Assembly (NCBI RefSeq): GCF_002205645.1
Contig: NZ_NIOF01000004.1
Coordinates: forward strand, 62,001-126,000
Origin: Roseateles aquatilis
Lineage (GTDB): Bacteria; Pseudomonadota; Gammaproteobacteria; Burkholderiales; Burkholderiaceae_C
Direction of reading: 5' to 3'
DNA length: 64,000 nt
Shown: in pieces, positions 22,531-35,962 of the stretch
Layout of the letters: each line of letters begins with the position of its first letter
How positions within the stretch are numbered: the stretch's first letter is position 1
Program-made: the position numbers and the translations under genes
Notes under the pieces: model-generated
Database searches by the model: none
What the model was told of the DNA's origin: nothing
Seen by the model: the letters and a program-made list of their open reading frames with translations, nothing else

Positions 22531-25500
22531 CAGTGGGTCCTTTCGGCGAGGCGCTTGCGTCGCTGCAGCAGCGCGGCGCGGCGCCGGTGGTCGGCGTCGT
22601 CGATGGGAGCGGCCAGGAGAGGCACGGCCGCATCGGCGCGTTCATCCGTGGGGCTGCCACTTCCGGCGCTCGGGGAGTGATTGCCGTCGCGGGCGGCCCG
22701 GTCTTGCCGGATGCGCCGCGCCAGGGCTTCGACGTTGGGATGGCGGAACAGGTCCACCACGCTCAGGCCCGCATGCAATCGGTCTTCCAGCAGACGGTGC
22801 AGCCGGATCAGCAGCAGCGAATGACCGCCCAGATCGAAGAAGTTGTCGGTGAGCCCCACGTGCGCGACGCCCAGCACCTCGGCGAGCACGAGCGACAGTT
22901 GCCGTTCAAGGTCGTCGGAGGTCGCATCGTTCTCGCCGGCACCGTCGGAGGTCGCACCGCCGCCCATGCGGACGGCGTGGCCCTCGCCGCTCGCGCCACG
23001 CCCGCCGTCGACGGCCCGCGGCTCGGGCAGCGCCGACCGGTCCACCTTGCCGTTGACGTTGACGGGCAGCGCCTCCAGCACGACGACGGCCGCGGGCACC
23101 ATGTAGTCGGGCAGGCGATCCGCGAGCCGCTCGCGCAGCGCCGCGGCGTGCAACGCCTGCCCAGGCCGCGGCGCGACGTAGCCCAGCAGGCGCGGTCCGC
23201 CCGGACCCGCGCGGACCACCACCGCGGCCTGGCGCACGCCGGGCTGCGCCAGCAGCGCCGCCTCCACCTCGCCAGGCTCGATGCGGAAGCCGCGGATCTT
23301 GATCTGCTGGTCCGCCCGGCCGAGGTACTCCAATTGCCCTTGCGCGTTCCAGCGCACCAGGTCCCCGGTGCGATAGAGGCGACCACCGGCGGCATCGAAG
23401 GGATCCGCGACGAAGCGTTCGGCGGTCAGCCCGCCGCGCGCCGGATAGCCACGCGCGAGGCCGCTGCCGCCCAGGTAGAGCTCCCCCACCAGGCCTTGCG
23501 GCAGCAGGTCGAGCCCGGCATCGAGCACCAGCGCCTTGCGGTCGCCGACGGGCCGGCCGATGGGCGCGTAGGCAGCGGTGGGCAGCGGCTCGTCGGTGCG
23601 GGCCTTCCACAGCGTGGGCGTCACGACGGTCTCCGTCGGGCCGTAGCCGTTGATCAGGACCTTCGCGCCGAGGTGGCGTTGCGCCAGCTCCAGCCCTTCC
23701 CTCGGCATCGCCTCGCCGCCGAAGGAGTACAGGTGGACGGCGGGCGCCCCGCCCGGCCCCGCGGCGGCATGCGCGAGCTCCTGCAGATAGACCGCCGGGA
23801 AGCCGCCGTTGGTGACGCCATGCCGACCGATGGCGCCGAGCGTGTCGCGCGGCGACCAGAGCGCGCCGTCCCTCAGCACCAACGAGGCCCCACAGCCCAG
23901 CGCGGTGAACAGGCGCTCGTGCGCGCCGTCGAAGGCGAAGGACAGGAAGTGCAGCTCGCGCGAGTGCGGCCCCATCTCGTAGAGCGTGGCCGTCTCCACG
24001 CAATGCATCGCGAACGGACCGTGCGCCACCGCGACGCCCTTGGGCGCGCCGGTGGAGCCGGAGGTGTAGATGACGTAGGCCAGCTGGCCCGGATCGACGG
24101 CGAGGTCTAGATCCAGGTCCAGCGCCTGGTCGAGGTCAACGTCGACGTCCGGCTGGGCCTCCAGCTCGACCTCCAGGCCAGCGTCGAGCCCGGCATCCAG
24201 CTCCGCGTGGGGCTCACCGTCGATCCCGGCCCCAGGCTGCCGCGCGACATCGGCCTCGTCGAGCACGAGCACCCGCGCGGCGTGCCCGGCCAGCAGCCGC
24301 TTCGCCTGCCCCCTCTGCGTCAACAGCAGGCGCATGCCGCTGTCCTCGATCATCGACCGCAGGCGCGCGGCGGGGTGCGACGGCTCCAGTGGCACATAGG
24401 CCCCCCCGGCCTTGAGTACTGCCAGCAGGGCCACGATCAGCTCGGGCGATCGATCCATCGCGATGCCGACCTGGACCTCCGACCCCACGCCCAGCGACCG
24501 CAGGCGCCGCGCCAGCCGGTTGGCCCGGCGGTTGAGGTCGCCATAGGGGACGACCTCGTCGCCGAAGAGCAAGGCCGGCGCATCGGGTCGCGCCGCCGCG
24601 TGGCGCTCGAACAGGCGATGCACCGGCTGCGCGTCGCGGCGGGCGTCGGGGTTGCCACCCCAGCGGTGCAGCGTGTCGCGCTCCTGCGCGCCGATCAGGT
24701 CGACGTCCCGCACCGCCAGGTCCGGTCGGTCGGACAGCGCGCGCAACACCGCCAGGTAATGCCCGACCAGTCGGGCCATGGTCGCCGCCTCGAAGCGCTC
24801 GCTCGACCAGACCAGCCGCGCCCGCACGGCACCGTCCGCGATCTCGCGCGTTTCGAGCACGAGCTCGAATTGCGCGTGCTCGGGCAGCACCGCGACTTCC
24901 GCGATCGACCAGCCGGTCTGGCGCTCCGCGCGATCGTGGCTGACCTGCAAGTGGTTGAACACGACCTGGAACGGCGACTGCGCGTCGAGGCCGCGCTGCG
25001 GCTGCAGCTCCCGCATCAGACGATCCAGCGGCACCCCCTGATGGGCCTGCGCCTCCAGCACAACCTGCCGCACCTGGCGGACCACCGCGTCCAGGCAATC
25101 GCCGCCGTCGATGTCGGCGCGCAGCACCAGCGTGTTGACGAAGCAGCCCACCATGTCCTGCAACTGCGGCAGCGGCCGATTCGCGAAGGGGGCGCCGACG
25201 CGGATCTCGCGCTGCCCGGTGTAGCGGTGCAGCAGCACCTGGAAGCCGGCCAGCAGGCTCATGAAGAGCGTCGTGCCCTCGGCGCCGGCCTGGGCGCGCA
25301 GGCGGGCGACGATGTCCGCCGGCAGCTCGACCTCGATCGAGTCCGCGTGCTGACGCTGGTGTCGGGAGCGTGGATGGTCCGTCGGGAGGACCAAGTCTGG
25401 CGCGGGCTCTCCGCCGGCCGTGCGCAGTTGGTCGCGCCAGAAGGCCATCTGCAGCGCCTCGCGCGCCGGGTCCACGGCTTCGCGCTGCCAGACGGCGTAG

Positions 25501-28352
25501 TCGGCGTACTGGAGCGGCGAGGGTGGCGAGACGTCCGAGTCGCCGCAGGGGCTCCCGTAGCGCGCGGCCAGCTCGTCCATGAGCATCTGCATCGAGGCAC
25601 CGTCCACGGCGATGTGATGCACGACCAGGGCCAGCAGGTGATCCCGCCCGGATAGCTTCACCAGCACCGCGCGCACCAGCGGACCGCGCGCGAGGTCGAA
25701 GGGCTCCGCGATCAGCCGCGTGACGATCCGACGGGCGCGATCCTCGCGGTCGGCACCGTCCACATCCGCGAGGCCGATGCAATGCAGCGCCGCGGTCGCG
25801 CCTGCCTCGACCGATTGCTCGATCTCCCCGTCCTCGCGGACACGGAACACCGAGCGCAAGACGTCGTGCCGCGCCAGCAGCCTGGCGAAGGCGCGCCGCA
25901 GACGCTCCGGATCGACATCGCCGTCGATGCGCAGCACGCACGGCACGTGATAGGCGCTGCTGCCCGGATCCAGCTGCCAGAGGAAGTAGTGCTGCCGCTG
26001 GGCGGAGGACAACGGCAGCGGCCCCCGGCGCACTGCCGGCGCCAGCGCCACGATGGTGGCGGTCTCGTGCGCGACCGGCGCGGCGGCGCGGATCGCCTCG
26101 ACCTGCGCCCGCAACCGTGCGTGCTCGAACACCTGGCGCGCCGGGAAATCGATCCGCCATTGCTGCCCGATGCGCGCGGCCAGTTGCACCGCCAGCAGCG
26201 AGTTGCCGCCGAGGGCGAAGAAATGGGAGTCCGCGCCGCAAGGGCGCGTCGGCGCGAGGCCGAGCACATCTCGCCACAACGCCACCAGGGCCGCGGTGGT
26301 TTCGTCGAGCGGCGCGTCCAACGCTGCCGCAGGAGCCGCCGCTCCCGCGCCCTGTCCCGCGTCCAGGCCGGGATCGGCGCCCGCGTCAGCGCCGGACGTG
26401 AAACCCGCGTCCGTGCGCCAGACGCCTTGGGGTTCAGCGCTCATCAACGGCTGCCCGCGCTCGAACAGCGCGTAAGCCTCCAGCGATCGCTGGGTCCAGC
26501 CCTGCCGGCACGCGGCCCGCTGCAATTTGCCGCTCGACGTCTTGGGCAGTCCGCCCGGCTGAAGCAAGGCGATCGCCAGCGGCGCCTCGCCGGCCTGCGC
26601 GACGACGACCTCGCACAGCAGGTCGGACAGGGCCTGCGGCGTCACGAGCTTCTGCAGTCCGCGCGAGACCTCGGCCGCGACGCCGATGCCCTCCACGCCG
26701 TCGACCTCGACCCGGAAGGCCGCCACGCGGCCCTTGCGCACGGCCTCCACGCCGGCCTCCACCGCGCGCTCGACGTCCTGCGGATAGACGTTGTGGCCGC
26801 GCACGATGATCATGTCCTTCAGACGCCCGGCCACGTACAGCCGCCCGTCGTGCTCGAAACCGAGATCGCCGGTGCGCAGCCAGCGCCGGCCGTCGCGCTC
26901 GACGAAGGTCTCGGCGCTCGCCCTCGGTTTCTGCCAGTACCCCGATGCGATGCTGGGGCCCGACGCCCAGATCTCGCCTACCCGGCCCGGTGGCAAGGCG
27001 GCGCCCGACGCGGCGTCCACGATCAGCACCCCATGCGCCGTGGGCGCCCGGCCGCAGGCCACCAGCCGCGTGCCGCCCGCATGCGGCTCGGCCCGCCCCC
27101 GCGCCAAGGCCTCGGCATCGAAGGCGGTCGCGACCAACCCTTCGCCGCGCGTGCCGCCGGTGACGAACAGCGTCGCTTCCGCCAGGCCGTAACAGGGATA
27201 AGGCGCCGCCGCGGAGAAACCGGCCGGCGCGAAGCGGTCGACGAAGGCCCGCAGCGTGTCGTGACGCACCGGTTCCGCGCCGGAGAAGGCCAACCGCCAG
27301 CTCGACAGGTCCAGCGTCTGCAGTTGCGTGTCGCGCACGCGGTCGACGCAGAGCCGGAACGCGAAGTCCGGGCCGCCGCTGATCGTGCCGCGATGGCGTG
27401 AGAGCGCCTGCAGCCACCGCACCGGCCGCTCCAGCATCAGCCGTGTCGGCATCAGCACCAGCTTGATGCCGCGATGCAGCGGCTGCAGCATGCCGCCGAT
27501 CAGGCCCATGTCGTGGAACAGCGGCAGCCAGGTCACGAATACGTCGTCGGGGCCGACCGACAGGCCTTCCTCGATGGCGCGCTCGTTGGCCATCAGGCTG
27601 TCGTGACTCACCATCACGCCCTTGGGCGCCGACGTCGATCCGGAGGTGTACTGCAGGAAGGCGATGTCGCCGCCGCGCGGCGCGTGGACGCGCCAGCGCG
27701 CGGCGGCATCCTCGCCAGCGTGGTCGAACTCGTCCACCGCCACGACCTCGATCCGAGCGACGACCTTGGCGATCGCGGCACTGTCGCCATCGGTATCGCC
27801 ATCGCCATCGGTGTCGGCGTCGGCGTCGGCGTCGGCATCAACGTCGATATCGGCATTGCCGTCGACCTTGCTCCGGCCGTCCCTGCCGCCGCCGCCCGCG
27901 ACCGCGGCTTCCGTGTCGATGCCCGACAGCTCGCACAACGTAGCGCCGAAGCGGTCGGCCAGGTCGCGTGTCGTGAGGACGCAGCGCGCCTGCGAATCCG
28001 CCGCCATGCCTTGCAGACGCGCCAGGTGTTGCGGGCGGGTGCTTTCCGGCGGGAAGGCCGGGACCGCGATGATGCCGGCGTAGAGACAGGCCAGGAAAGC
28101 GACGACGTAGTGATCGCCGTTCTCGAGGAGGATCAATGCCCGGTCACCAGCGTCGAAGCGCCGTTGCAGCGTCGCCGCCAGCGCGCGGACGCGCCGGTCG
28201 AGCGCGGCGTAGCCGACGCCGATGTCTTCCTCGCGCCCCTCCCGATCACGGATCGCGATCAGCGCGATGTCCTCGGGACGCCGCTCGGCGAGCGCGCGCA
28301 GATGGGCGACGAAGTGCGGCGGGAAATCCGTCGCGACGGAGGGCTGGTTCAT
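22530..28352 (-). CDS. Loading protein: fatty acyl-AMP ligase-ACP-C-A-T
   Basis: About 1940 aa. Seen: an N-terminal fatty acyl-AMP ligase with [11 protein letters not shown] near residue 239 and the FAAL-type segment [10 protein letters not shown]; carrier LGGNSLL near 714; C domain HHIAVDG near 912; A domain YTSGSTG near 1429; carrier LGGHSLL near 1839. It activates a fatty acid as acyl-AMP, loads it on its own ACP and couples it to the first amino acid, so it starts a lipopeptide. Pocket code by eye DGEGSGGVTK, identical to the first A domain of the two-module NRPS. Asp-rich insertions interrupt the FAAL (near 165) and the A domain (near 1400). ATG at 28352 with AGGA six bases upstream is chosen over ATG at 28367. 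First megasynthase gene of the colinear series. Confidence 0.92.
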   Translation of the reverse strand: MNQPSVATDFPPHFVAHLRALAERRPEDIALIAIRDREGREEDIGVGYAALDRRVRALAATLQRRFDAGDRALILLENGDHYVVAFLACLYAGIIAVPAFPPESTRPQHLARLQGMAADSQARCVLTTRDLADRFGATLCELSGIDTEAAVAGGGGRDGRSKVDGNADIDVDADADADADTDGDGDTDGDSAAIAKVVARIEVVAVDEFDHAGEDAAARWRVHAPRGGDIAFLQYTSGSTSAPKGVMVSHDSLMANERAIEEGLSVGPDDVFVTWLPLFHDMGLIGGMLQPLHRGIKLVLMPTRLMLERPVRWLQALSRHRGTISGGPDFAFRLCVDRVRDTQLQTLDLSSWRLAFSGAEPVRHDTLRAFVDRFAPAGFSAAAPYPCYGLAEATLFVTGGTRGEGLVATAFDAEALARGRAEPHAGGTRLVACGRAPTAHGVLIVDAASGAALPPGRVGEIWASGPSIASGYWQKPRASAETFVERDGRRWLRTGDLGFEHDGRLYVAGRLKDMIIVRGHNVYPQDVERAVEAGVEAVRKGRVAAFRVEVDGVEGIGVAAEVSRGLQKLVTPQALSDLLCEVVVAQAGEAPLAIALLQPGGLPKTSSGKLQRAACRQGWTQRSLEAYALFERGQPLMSAEPQGVWRTDAGFTSGADAGADPGLDAGQGAGAAAPAAALDAPLDETTAALVALWRDVLGLAPTRPCGADSHFFALGGNSLLAVQLAARIGQQWRIDFPARQVFEHARLRAQVEAIRAAAPVAHETATIVALAPAVRRGPLPLSSAQRQHYFLWQLDPGSSAYHVPCVLRIDGDVDPERLRRAFARLLARHDVLRSVFRVREDGEIEQSVEAGATAALHCIGLADVDGADREDRARRIVTRLIAEPFDLARGPLVRAVLVKLSGRDHLLALVVHHIAVDGASMQMLMDELAARYGSPCGDSDVSPPSPLQYADYAVWQREAVDPAREALQMAFWRDQLRTAGGEPAPDLVLPTDHPRSRHQRQHADSIEVELPADIVARLRAQAGAEGTTLFMSLLAGFQVLLHRYTGQREIRVGAPFANRPLPQLQDMVGCFVNTLVLRADIDGGDCLDAVVRQVRQVVLEAQAHQGVPLDRLMRELQPQRGLDAQSPFQVVFNHLQVSHDRAERQTGWSIAEVAVLPEHAQFELVLETREIADGAVRARLVWSSERFEAATMARLVGHYLAVLRALSDRPDLAVRDVDLIGAQERDTLHRWGGNPDARRDAQPVHRLFERHAAARPDAPALLFGDEVVPYGDLNRRANRLARRLRSLGVGSEVQVGIAMDRSPELIVALLAVLKAGGAYVPLEPSHPAARLRSMIEDSGMRLLLTQRGQAKRLLAGHAARVLVLDEADVARQPGAGIDGEPHAELDAGLDAGLEVELEAQPDVDVDLDQALDLDLDLAVDPGQLAYVIYTSGSTGAPKGVAVAHGPFAMHCVETATLYEMGPHSRELHFLSFAFDGAHERLFTALGCGASLVLRDGALWSPRDTLGAIGRHGVTNGGFPAVYLQELAHAAAGPGGAPAVHLYSFGGEAMPREGLELAQRHLGAKVLINGYGPTETVVTPTLWKARTDEPLPTAAYAPIGRPVGDRKALVLDAGLDLLPQGLVGELYLGGSGLARGYPARGGLTAERFVADPFDAAGGRLYRTGDLVRWNAQGQLEYLGRADQQIKIRGFRIEPGEVEAALLAQPGVRQAAVVVRAGPGGPRLLGYVAPRPGQALHAAALRERLADRLPDYMVPAAVVVLEALPVNVNGKVDRSALPEPRAVDGGRGASGEGHAVRMGGGATSDGAGENDATSDDLERQLSLVLAEVLGVAHVGLTDNFFDLGGHSLLLIRLHRLLEDRLHAGLSVVDLFRHPNVEALARRIRQDRAARDGNHSPSAGSGSPTDERADAAVPLLAAPIDDADHRRRAALLQRRKRLAERTH
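27813..27836. repeat. 6-bp tandem repeat in FAAL domain
   Basis: Four perfect GTCGGC units within a longer degenerate stretch (about 27787-27858). On the coding strand this gives an Asp-Ala/Asp-Thr-Gly rich acidic insertion in the acyl-AMP ligase, before its AMP-binding motif. Confidence 0.75.
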
Positions 28353-28378
28353 GTGCGGTCCTGTCATCGCGGTCGGTC

Positions 28379-29356
28379 TCAGAAGCGGCCTTGATTGCCG
28401 TGGGGCTCGGCCATCGCGACGATGACCTTGCGCGGGCCGCGGAACGGGCCGCGCGCGTGCGCCGCCAGCATGTTGTCCAGCATCAGCACGTCGCCGGCCC
28501 GCCAGGTGAAGGACACCGTCTCCTCGTCCAGCACGGCCCGCACCTCGTCGAGCACGCCGTCAGGAATCGGCGAGCCGTCGGCGAAGAAGGTGTCCCGCGG
28601 CAGGTTCTCTTCGCCGAGCAGGTCCTCCAGCGATTCGCGCACCTCCGCCGGCAGGTTGGAGCGATGGAACAGGTGGGCCTGGTTGAACCAGACCTTCTCG
28701 CCAGTGACCGGGTGCGTCTCCACCGCCTGGCACAGCTGCGAGGTGCGCAGGCCGCCGTCGGGCTTCCACGCCCAGCGGATGCCGGCATCGCGGCAGAAGC
28801 GCTCGACATCGGCCCGATCGGCGGTGTTGAAGACCTTCTGCCACGGCACGTCGAAGTCGCCGTAGTTGCGCACGTACAGGATCCCCGGCGCGAAGCGATC
28901 GAGGATGGCCGCGGGCATGCGGCGGTGGATGGCGCGGCTGTCGGCGATCGGCGTGTCGCCGCCCTCGGGCGCCGCGGTGACGCAGTGGAACCAGATCTTC
29001 ATCGGCCACTCCCGCGTGTAGGCCTGCTCGTTGTGCAGCGGGATCGATTGATGCGCGGGGTACTCCGTCGAGGTGTAGACGCCGCCGCCGACCTCCGAGC
29101 GCGGCGTGGAGCCGAATTCGTAGGACAGCAGCGGATGGCCGAAGCCCGCGGCGAAGGCGCGGAACGCCGCCGCGTCCGCCACGTCGAAGCCCCGCAGCAG
29201 CACGCCGCCCACCGTGGCCAGCGCCGCGTCGATCTCCGCGCGGCGCCGCGCCAGCGCGTCCATCAGCGGCTCGCCAGGCGAGGCCGGCGCGATCAGCACC
29301 GGCAGCAGCGATCCCGCCGGACCGCGGCGATCGAGAGTTCCCATTCCTGCATTCAT
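28379..29356 (-). CDS. TauD/SyrP-type Fe(II)/2-oxoglutarate aspartyl beta-hydroxylase
   Basis: 325 aa. Seen: the facial triad of the TauD/TfdA family as LHNEQ near residue 106 (His-X-Glu form) and a distal His in the LAAHARG segment near 297, followed by an Arg-rich 2-oxoglutarate-binding region. Family knowledge: SyrP-like members hydroxylate carrier-bound aspartate at C-beta. The last NRPS module is predicted to load Asp, giving a matching substrate and a beta-hydroxyaspartate ligand for ferric iron. Start: ATG at 29356 has AAGGAAG seven bases upstream; a longer frame to 29392 lacks support. Its start overlaps the stop of a small upstream ORF (ATGA). Enzyme class is secure; substrate is inferred from context. 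Confidence 0.85.
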   Translation of the reverse strand: MNAGMGTLDRRGPAGSLLPVLIAPASPGEPLMDALARRRAEIDAALATVGGVLLRGFDVADAAAFRAFAAGFGHPLLSYEFGSTPRSEVGGGVYTSTEYPAHQSIPLHNEQAYTREWPMKIWFHCVTAAPEGGDTPIADSRAIHRRMPAAILDRFAPGILYVRNYGDFDVPWQKVFNTADRADVERFCRDAGIRWAWKPDGGLRTSQLCQAVETHPVTGEKVWFNQAHLFHRSNLPAEVRESLEDLLGEENLPRDTFFADGSPIPDGVLDEVRAVLDEETVSFTWRAGDVLMLDNMLAAHARGPFRGPRKVIVAMAEPHGNQGRF

Positions 29357-29517
29357 GCAACAACTTCCTTGAGAGGCGACAGGTCCCGCCACGCGAGGGA
29401 GGCGGCACGACCGGCGGGCGCCGGCGATCGGCGCGCGGTCGGCGCACCCGGGTCCAGGTCGGGCTGGAAGACGTCGACGCGCGGCGCCATGAATTCAGGC
29501 AGCGACGACGCCCGCAT
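29353..29517 (-). CDS. Possible 54-aa coupled small ORF
   Basis: Begins ATG at 29517 with GGGAGC about five bases upstream, overlaps the thioesterase 3' end by 23 bases, and its TGA stop overlaps the hydroxylase ATG (ATGA). A second in-frame ATG at 29490 falls just after the thioesterase stop. The peptide has a central acidic stretch (DVFQPDLDPG) and a C-terminal SLAWRDLSPLKEVV segment; no signal peptide or membrane segment. No family is recognised. It fills the only sizeable gap in an otherwise gapless operon. It may be a real peptide, a coupling device for the hydroxylase, or noncoding spacer. Confidence 0.4.
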   Translation of the reverse strand: MRASSLPEFMAPRVDVFQPDLDPGAPTARRSPAPAGRAASLAWRDLSPLKEVVA

Positions 29518-30259
29518 GGCTCGCTCCCGATGCCAGGGGCCGGAGCGCGCGCTCCAGCGCGGCCAGCACCAGCGACTCCTGCTGGCGGATGAAGAAGTGG
29601 CCGCCGTCGAACCAGTCGAGCGTGAAGCGCCCCGTGGTTTCGGCCGCCCAGGCGGCGAGGCTGGCGGGCGGAATCGCATCGGCGCGTCCGGCCAGCACGT
29701 GCACGGGCATCGGCAGCGGCACGCCCGGGGCCTCGTGCCGGAAGCTCGCACATACGCGGTAATCGGCGGCCAGCGCGTCCAGCGTCATGCGGAGCAGTTC
29801 GGGGTTCTCGAACACCGCGTCCGGCGTGCCGCCCTGGCGGCGCAGGTCGGCGATCAGCGAGGCGTCGTCCAGCGGGCCCTGGAAGCGGATAGATTCGCGC
29901 ATCGCGGGCGCGGCGCTCGCGCTCACGATCAGCGCGTCCGGCAGCGGTCGCGACCGCTCGCGCAGGCGCCGTGCCAGACCGTGGGCCAGCAGCGCGCCCA
30001 TGCTGTGCCCGAGCAGGACGTATCGCCCCGTCGGCGCGACCGCCGGCGCATCGACGGCATCGCACAGCTGGCCCACCAGCACGTCGTAGTCCTCGACGAA
30101 CGGCTCGCCATGGCGAGCCCCTCGGCCGGGCAGCTCCAGCGGCACCAGGCGGATCCAGGCCGGCAGGCTGCGGCGCCAGCGCAGGTACATCGTCGCGCTG
30201 GCACCCGCGCAGGGCAGCAGCAGCAGGTCGATGGGGGAAGGTACGGCCGGCGACGTCAC
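29495..30259 (-). CDS. Type II thioesterase of NRPS/PKS operon
   Basis: 254 aa alpha/beta-hydrolase. Seen: LLLPCAGAS near the N-terminus, typical of type II thioesterases, the nucleophile motif GHSMG about residue 85, and the catalytic-His segment DGGHFF near the C-terminus. Such enzymes remove misprimed or stalled acyl groups from carrier domains. The GTG start at 30259 overlaps the MbtH stop (GTGA); upstream in-frame sequence belongs to the MbtH gene in another frame and is not this protein. Confidence 0.9.
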   Translation of the reverse strand: MTSPAVPSPIDLLLLPCAGASATMYLRWRRSLPAWIRLVPLELPGRGARHGEPFVEDYDVLVGQLCDAVDAPAVAPTGRYVLLGHSMGALLAHGLARRLRERSRPLPDALIVSASAAPAMRESIRFQGPLDDASLIADLRRQGGTPDAVFENPELLRMTLDALAADYRVCASFRHEAPGVPLPMPVHVLAGRADAIPPASLAAWAAETTGRFTLDWFDGGHFFIRQQESLVLAALERALRPLASGASHAGVVAA

Positions 30260-30528
30260 GGCGCGACGACGCCCTCGCCGCCATGGCCGCCTTGGCCTTC
30301 GGCGGCACCGGACTGCGCCGCCATCCATTCGCGCAACGAGCGCGGACGCATGTCGGTCCAGGTCCTGTCGACGAATTCGGTGACGGCCTGCTTGTCGCCC
30401 TTCACGCCTTCGACGGCCTGCCAACCGCCGGGCACCGGCTTCCAATGCGGCCAGATCGAATACTGGTCCTCGTGGTTGACGAGGACGATGAAGATCTCGC
30501 CATCGCGATCGAAACAACTGCTGGACAT
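30256..30528 (-). CDS. MbtH-like protein
   Basis: 90 aa. Seen: the family signature NHEDQYSIWPHWKPVPGGW and the C-terminal TWTDMRPRSLREW. MbtH proteins bind adenylation domains and are often needed for their folding or activity. RBS GGGGAG lies four bases before ATG. It heads the biosynthetic gene run and is translationally coupled to the type II thioesterase. The C-terminal 20 residues are Gly/Gln-rich beyond the usual core of about 70 residues. Confidence 0.96.
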   Translation of the reverse strand: MSSSCFDRDGEIFIVLVNHEDQYSIWPHWKPVPGGWQAVEGVKGDKQAVTEFVDRTWTDMRPRSLREWMAAQSGAAEGQGGHGGEGVVAP

Positions 30529-30695
30529 GGGGCTCCCCGTTCTGTGAACAGCGAGCAGCCAGCGAAGTCGCGTCGGACCACGGGGTCCTCGGCCAGGCTG
30601 CTCATCCGTCCATGACGAACGAGCGCCCGGGGATGTTCAACAGCGGCGTTCGATCCGATGCGCGGCGCGATCGGCCGCGCGGCGAGCGGCGCGGA

Positions 30696-30992
30696 TCAGG
30701 CCTCCGAGGACGAGCCGCCCCGGCCGTGGAAGGCCTGGCGCAGCGCGTCCAGGTCCAGCGGCACGTCGGGGTCCGGGTCGACGTGGATCGTCGGCACGAG
30801 GGAGGCCTCGGCCCACAGCTTCAAGGCTTCGTCGTAGCACTGGCGATGCGCGGCGTCTTCATGGAGCCAGGCGCGGAACCCGGCCTGCTCGGCGTCGCTC
30901 AACGGGCCATCGTGCGCGCGGCACAGCCACCCCCAGGCGGTCCGCCACAAGGGATCGTCGCCACGACCGCGGGGGATCGCAGGTCCGTTCAT
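30696..30992 (-). CDS. Stand-alone FecR N-terminal-like (DUF4880) protein
   Basis: 98 aa from ATG at 30992. Seen: WGWLCRAHDGPLSDAEQAGFRAW followed by LHEDAAHRQCYDEA resembles the N-terminal cytoplasmic domain of FecR-type anti-sigma regulators (pattern W-x-H-x-G-x-L-S-x-x-E-x-x-x-F-x-x-W-L then H-x-x-x-Y). Unlike FecR, it has no membrane helix or periplasmic FecR domain, and only 167 bp separates it from MbtH, so the rest of FecR is absent. It follows the sigma-factor gene and probably modulates it. Domain call is moderate; function is inferred. Confidence 0.7.
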   Translation of the reverse strand: MNGPAIPRGRGDDPLWRTAWGWLCRAHDGPLSDAEQAGFRAWLHEDAAHRQCYDEALKLWAEASLVPTIHVDPDPDVPLDLDALRQAFHGRGGSSSEA

Positions 30993-31150
30993 GACCGAGC
31001 CGCCCACATCGGGGCGCACGGGCAACGGCCGGCATCCTGCGCAAGGGGCCGGCCATCTCGACAAGGGGGGAGGACGATCACGAAGCTACACAAATGGTCG
31101 GGACAAGACCGATCGATGGTAACTCCGCTGACTTGTTGAACGGGGTACGG

Positions 31151-31672
31151 TCAATCCCAGGTCATCAGGTGCCGCTGCCGCGTCAATACCTCGCCGGCTT
31201 CGGCGATGAGCGCGTTCACCAGCCCCACCGAAACTTCCAGCGCCTTGCCGATGTCTCGCTGCGTCATGCCGCGCACGATGTACATCTCGTACGCGATGCG
31301 CGTGCGCACCGGCACCTCGTCCAGCGCGTCGCTGAGGATCGCGAGGTTCTGACGCCGCATCGCCTGCAGCTCCGGCTGCCCGTGGGTCGCGGGCACGTAC
31401 TGGCCCTCTTCCTCCAGCGCCATCAGGCCGGACTCGAAGCTCAGGCGCCGCAAGTGGTCACGCGCCATGTTGCGCACGATCTGGCAGCAGTACGCCAGCG
31501 GCTGCTTGACCTCCACCGCGGTCTGCGCGCCCAGCAGCTTCAGGTAGGCGTCCTGCAGCACGTCGTCGGCGCCGGACGTGCTCTGAACAATGGACGACGC
31601 AATGCGGCGCAGCCGCTGTCGATTCGTGACGAATATTTCAGTGAGGTCGCATCGTTCGGCTTCCGCGACCAT
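31151..31672 (-). CDS. ECF sigma factor, iron-starvation (PvdS/OrbS-like)
   Basis: 173 aa. Seen: region 2 with RLRRIASSIVQSTSGADDVLQDAYLKL and region 4 with helix-turn-helix GMTQRDIGKALEVSVGLVNALI. Size and layout match the PvdS/FpvI group of ECF sigma factors, which direct siderophore synthesis genes. Start ATG at 31672 has AGAGGA seven bases upstream; an alternative ATG at 31696 adds eight residues. A Fur box lies about 70 bp upstream, so iron repression is likely. It is the first gene of the - strand siderophore run. Confidence 0.92.
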   Translation of the reverse strand: MVAEAERCDLTEIFVTNRQRLRRIASSIVQSTSGADDVLQDAYLKLLGAQTAVEVKQPLAYCCQIVRNMARDHLRRLSFESGLMALEEEGQYVPATHGQPELQAMRRQNLAILSDALDEVPVRTRIAYEMYIVRGMTQRDIGKALEVSVGLVNALIAEAGEVLTRQRHLMTWD

Positions 31673-32131
31673 GTTCTCGTCCTCTGGGCATGGCATCCCT
31701 GAAACCCCCTTGTTGGCTTCCCGAGTCTTTTTTCAATAATAGGAATCATTCTCATTATGTAGCACGACAACCGCCCCACGTGACTCGTCAATGGCCGCAA
31801 GAGGGGCTTCACACCGAGGACACGCACACGACGGCCGGTTCGGTGCTGGCGCTCTCTGCGCACAACGCGCGGCACCGCTTTTGACGGATTCGACGCTCCG
31901 GCTCGGGCAGTGGCGGGCCGCCACGCAAAATTCTCCGCAGCCCGCTTCGCCCACGCCGATGTTTGCCTCTCCAAATTTTTCGCCCACAATCGGCCGCAGC
32001 CGCGCGGTGCCGGGTCTTGACTCCTCCGATATCCGGCCCTCGCGCGTTGGCGATCCGACCGTCCATCGGATCGCGCCCCGCCTGCCCCCTGCCCCAGGTC
32101 CTCACCTCGCCACCCCCGTGGAGGTCGACGC
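31673..32131. other. Divergent intergenic region, sigma factor / cydDC
   Basis: 459 bp between oppositely oriented genes. The left part is AT-rich and carries the Fur box and a TATTAT element; the right part is GC-rich and must contain the cydDC promoter. I found no convincing FNR/ANR box (TTGAT-N4-ATCAA) and no credible ORF. Confidence 0.6.
31741..31759 (-). promoter_or_regulatory. Fur box upstream of ECF sigma gene
   Basis: On the - strand the site reads CATAATGAGAATGATTCCT, matching 13 of 19 positions of the Fur consensus GATAATGATAATCATTATC, in an AT-rich island within very GC-rich DNA. A TATTAT hexamer (31736-31741) that could be the -10 overlaps it, so Fur binding would block transcription of the sigma factor. 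Confidence 0.8.
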
Positions 32132-35917
<3,786 letters not shown>

Positions 35918-35962
35918 CCCCGTCTCGCATCACATCCATCACATCACCAGGAGGATCTCAAC

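Noticed and set aside
1534-22680. Very long open frames on the + strand antisense to the NRPS and PKS genes
   Set aside because: Their translations are Arg/Gln/His-rich without domains and mirror the opposite-strand synthetases, an effect of high GC at third codon positions.
8788-27836. CRISPR-like arrays in the repeat tracts
   Set aside because: Units are 6-9 bp, contiguous and in frame with genes; there are no spacers.
30529-30695. PvdS/OrbS-dependent promoter before mbtH
   Set aside because: No TAAAT-N16/17-CGT pattern on the - strand in this gap.
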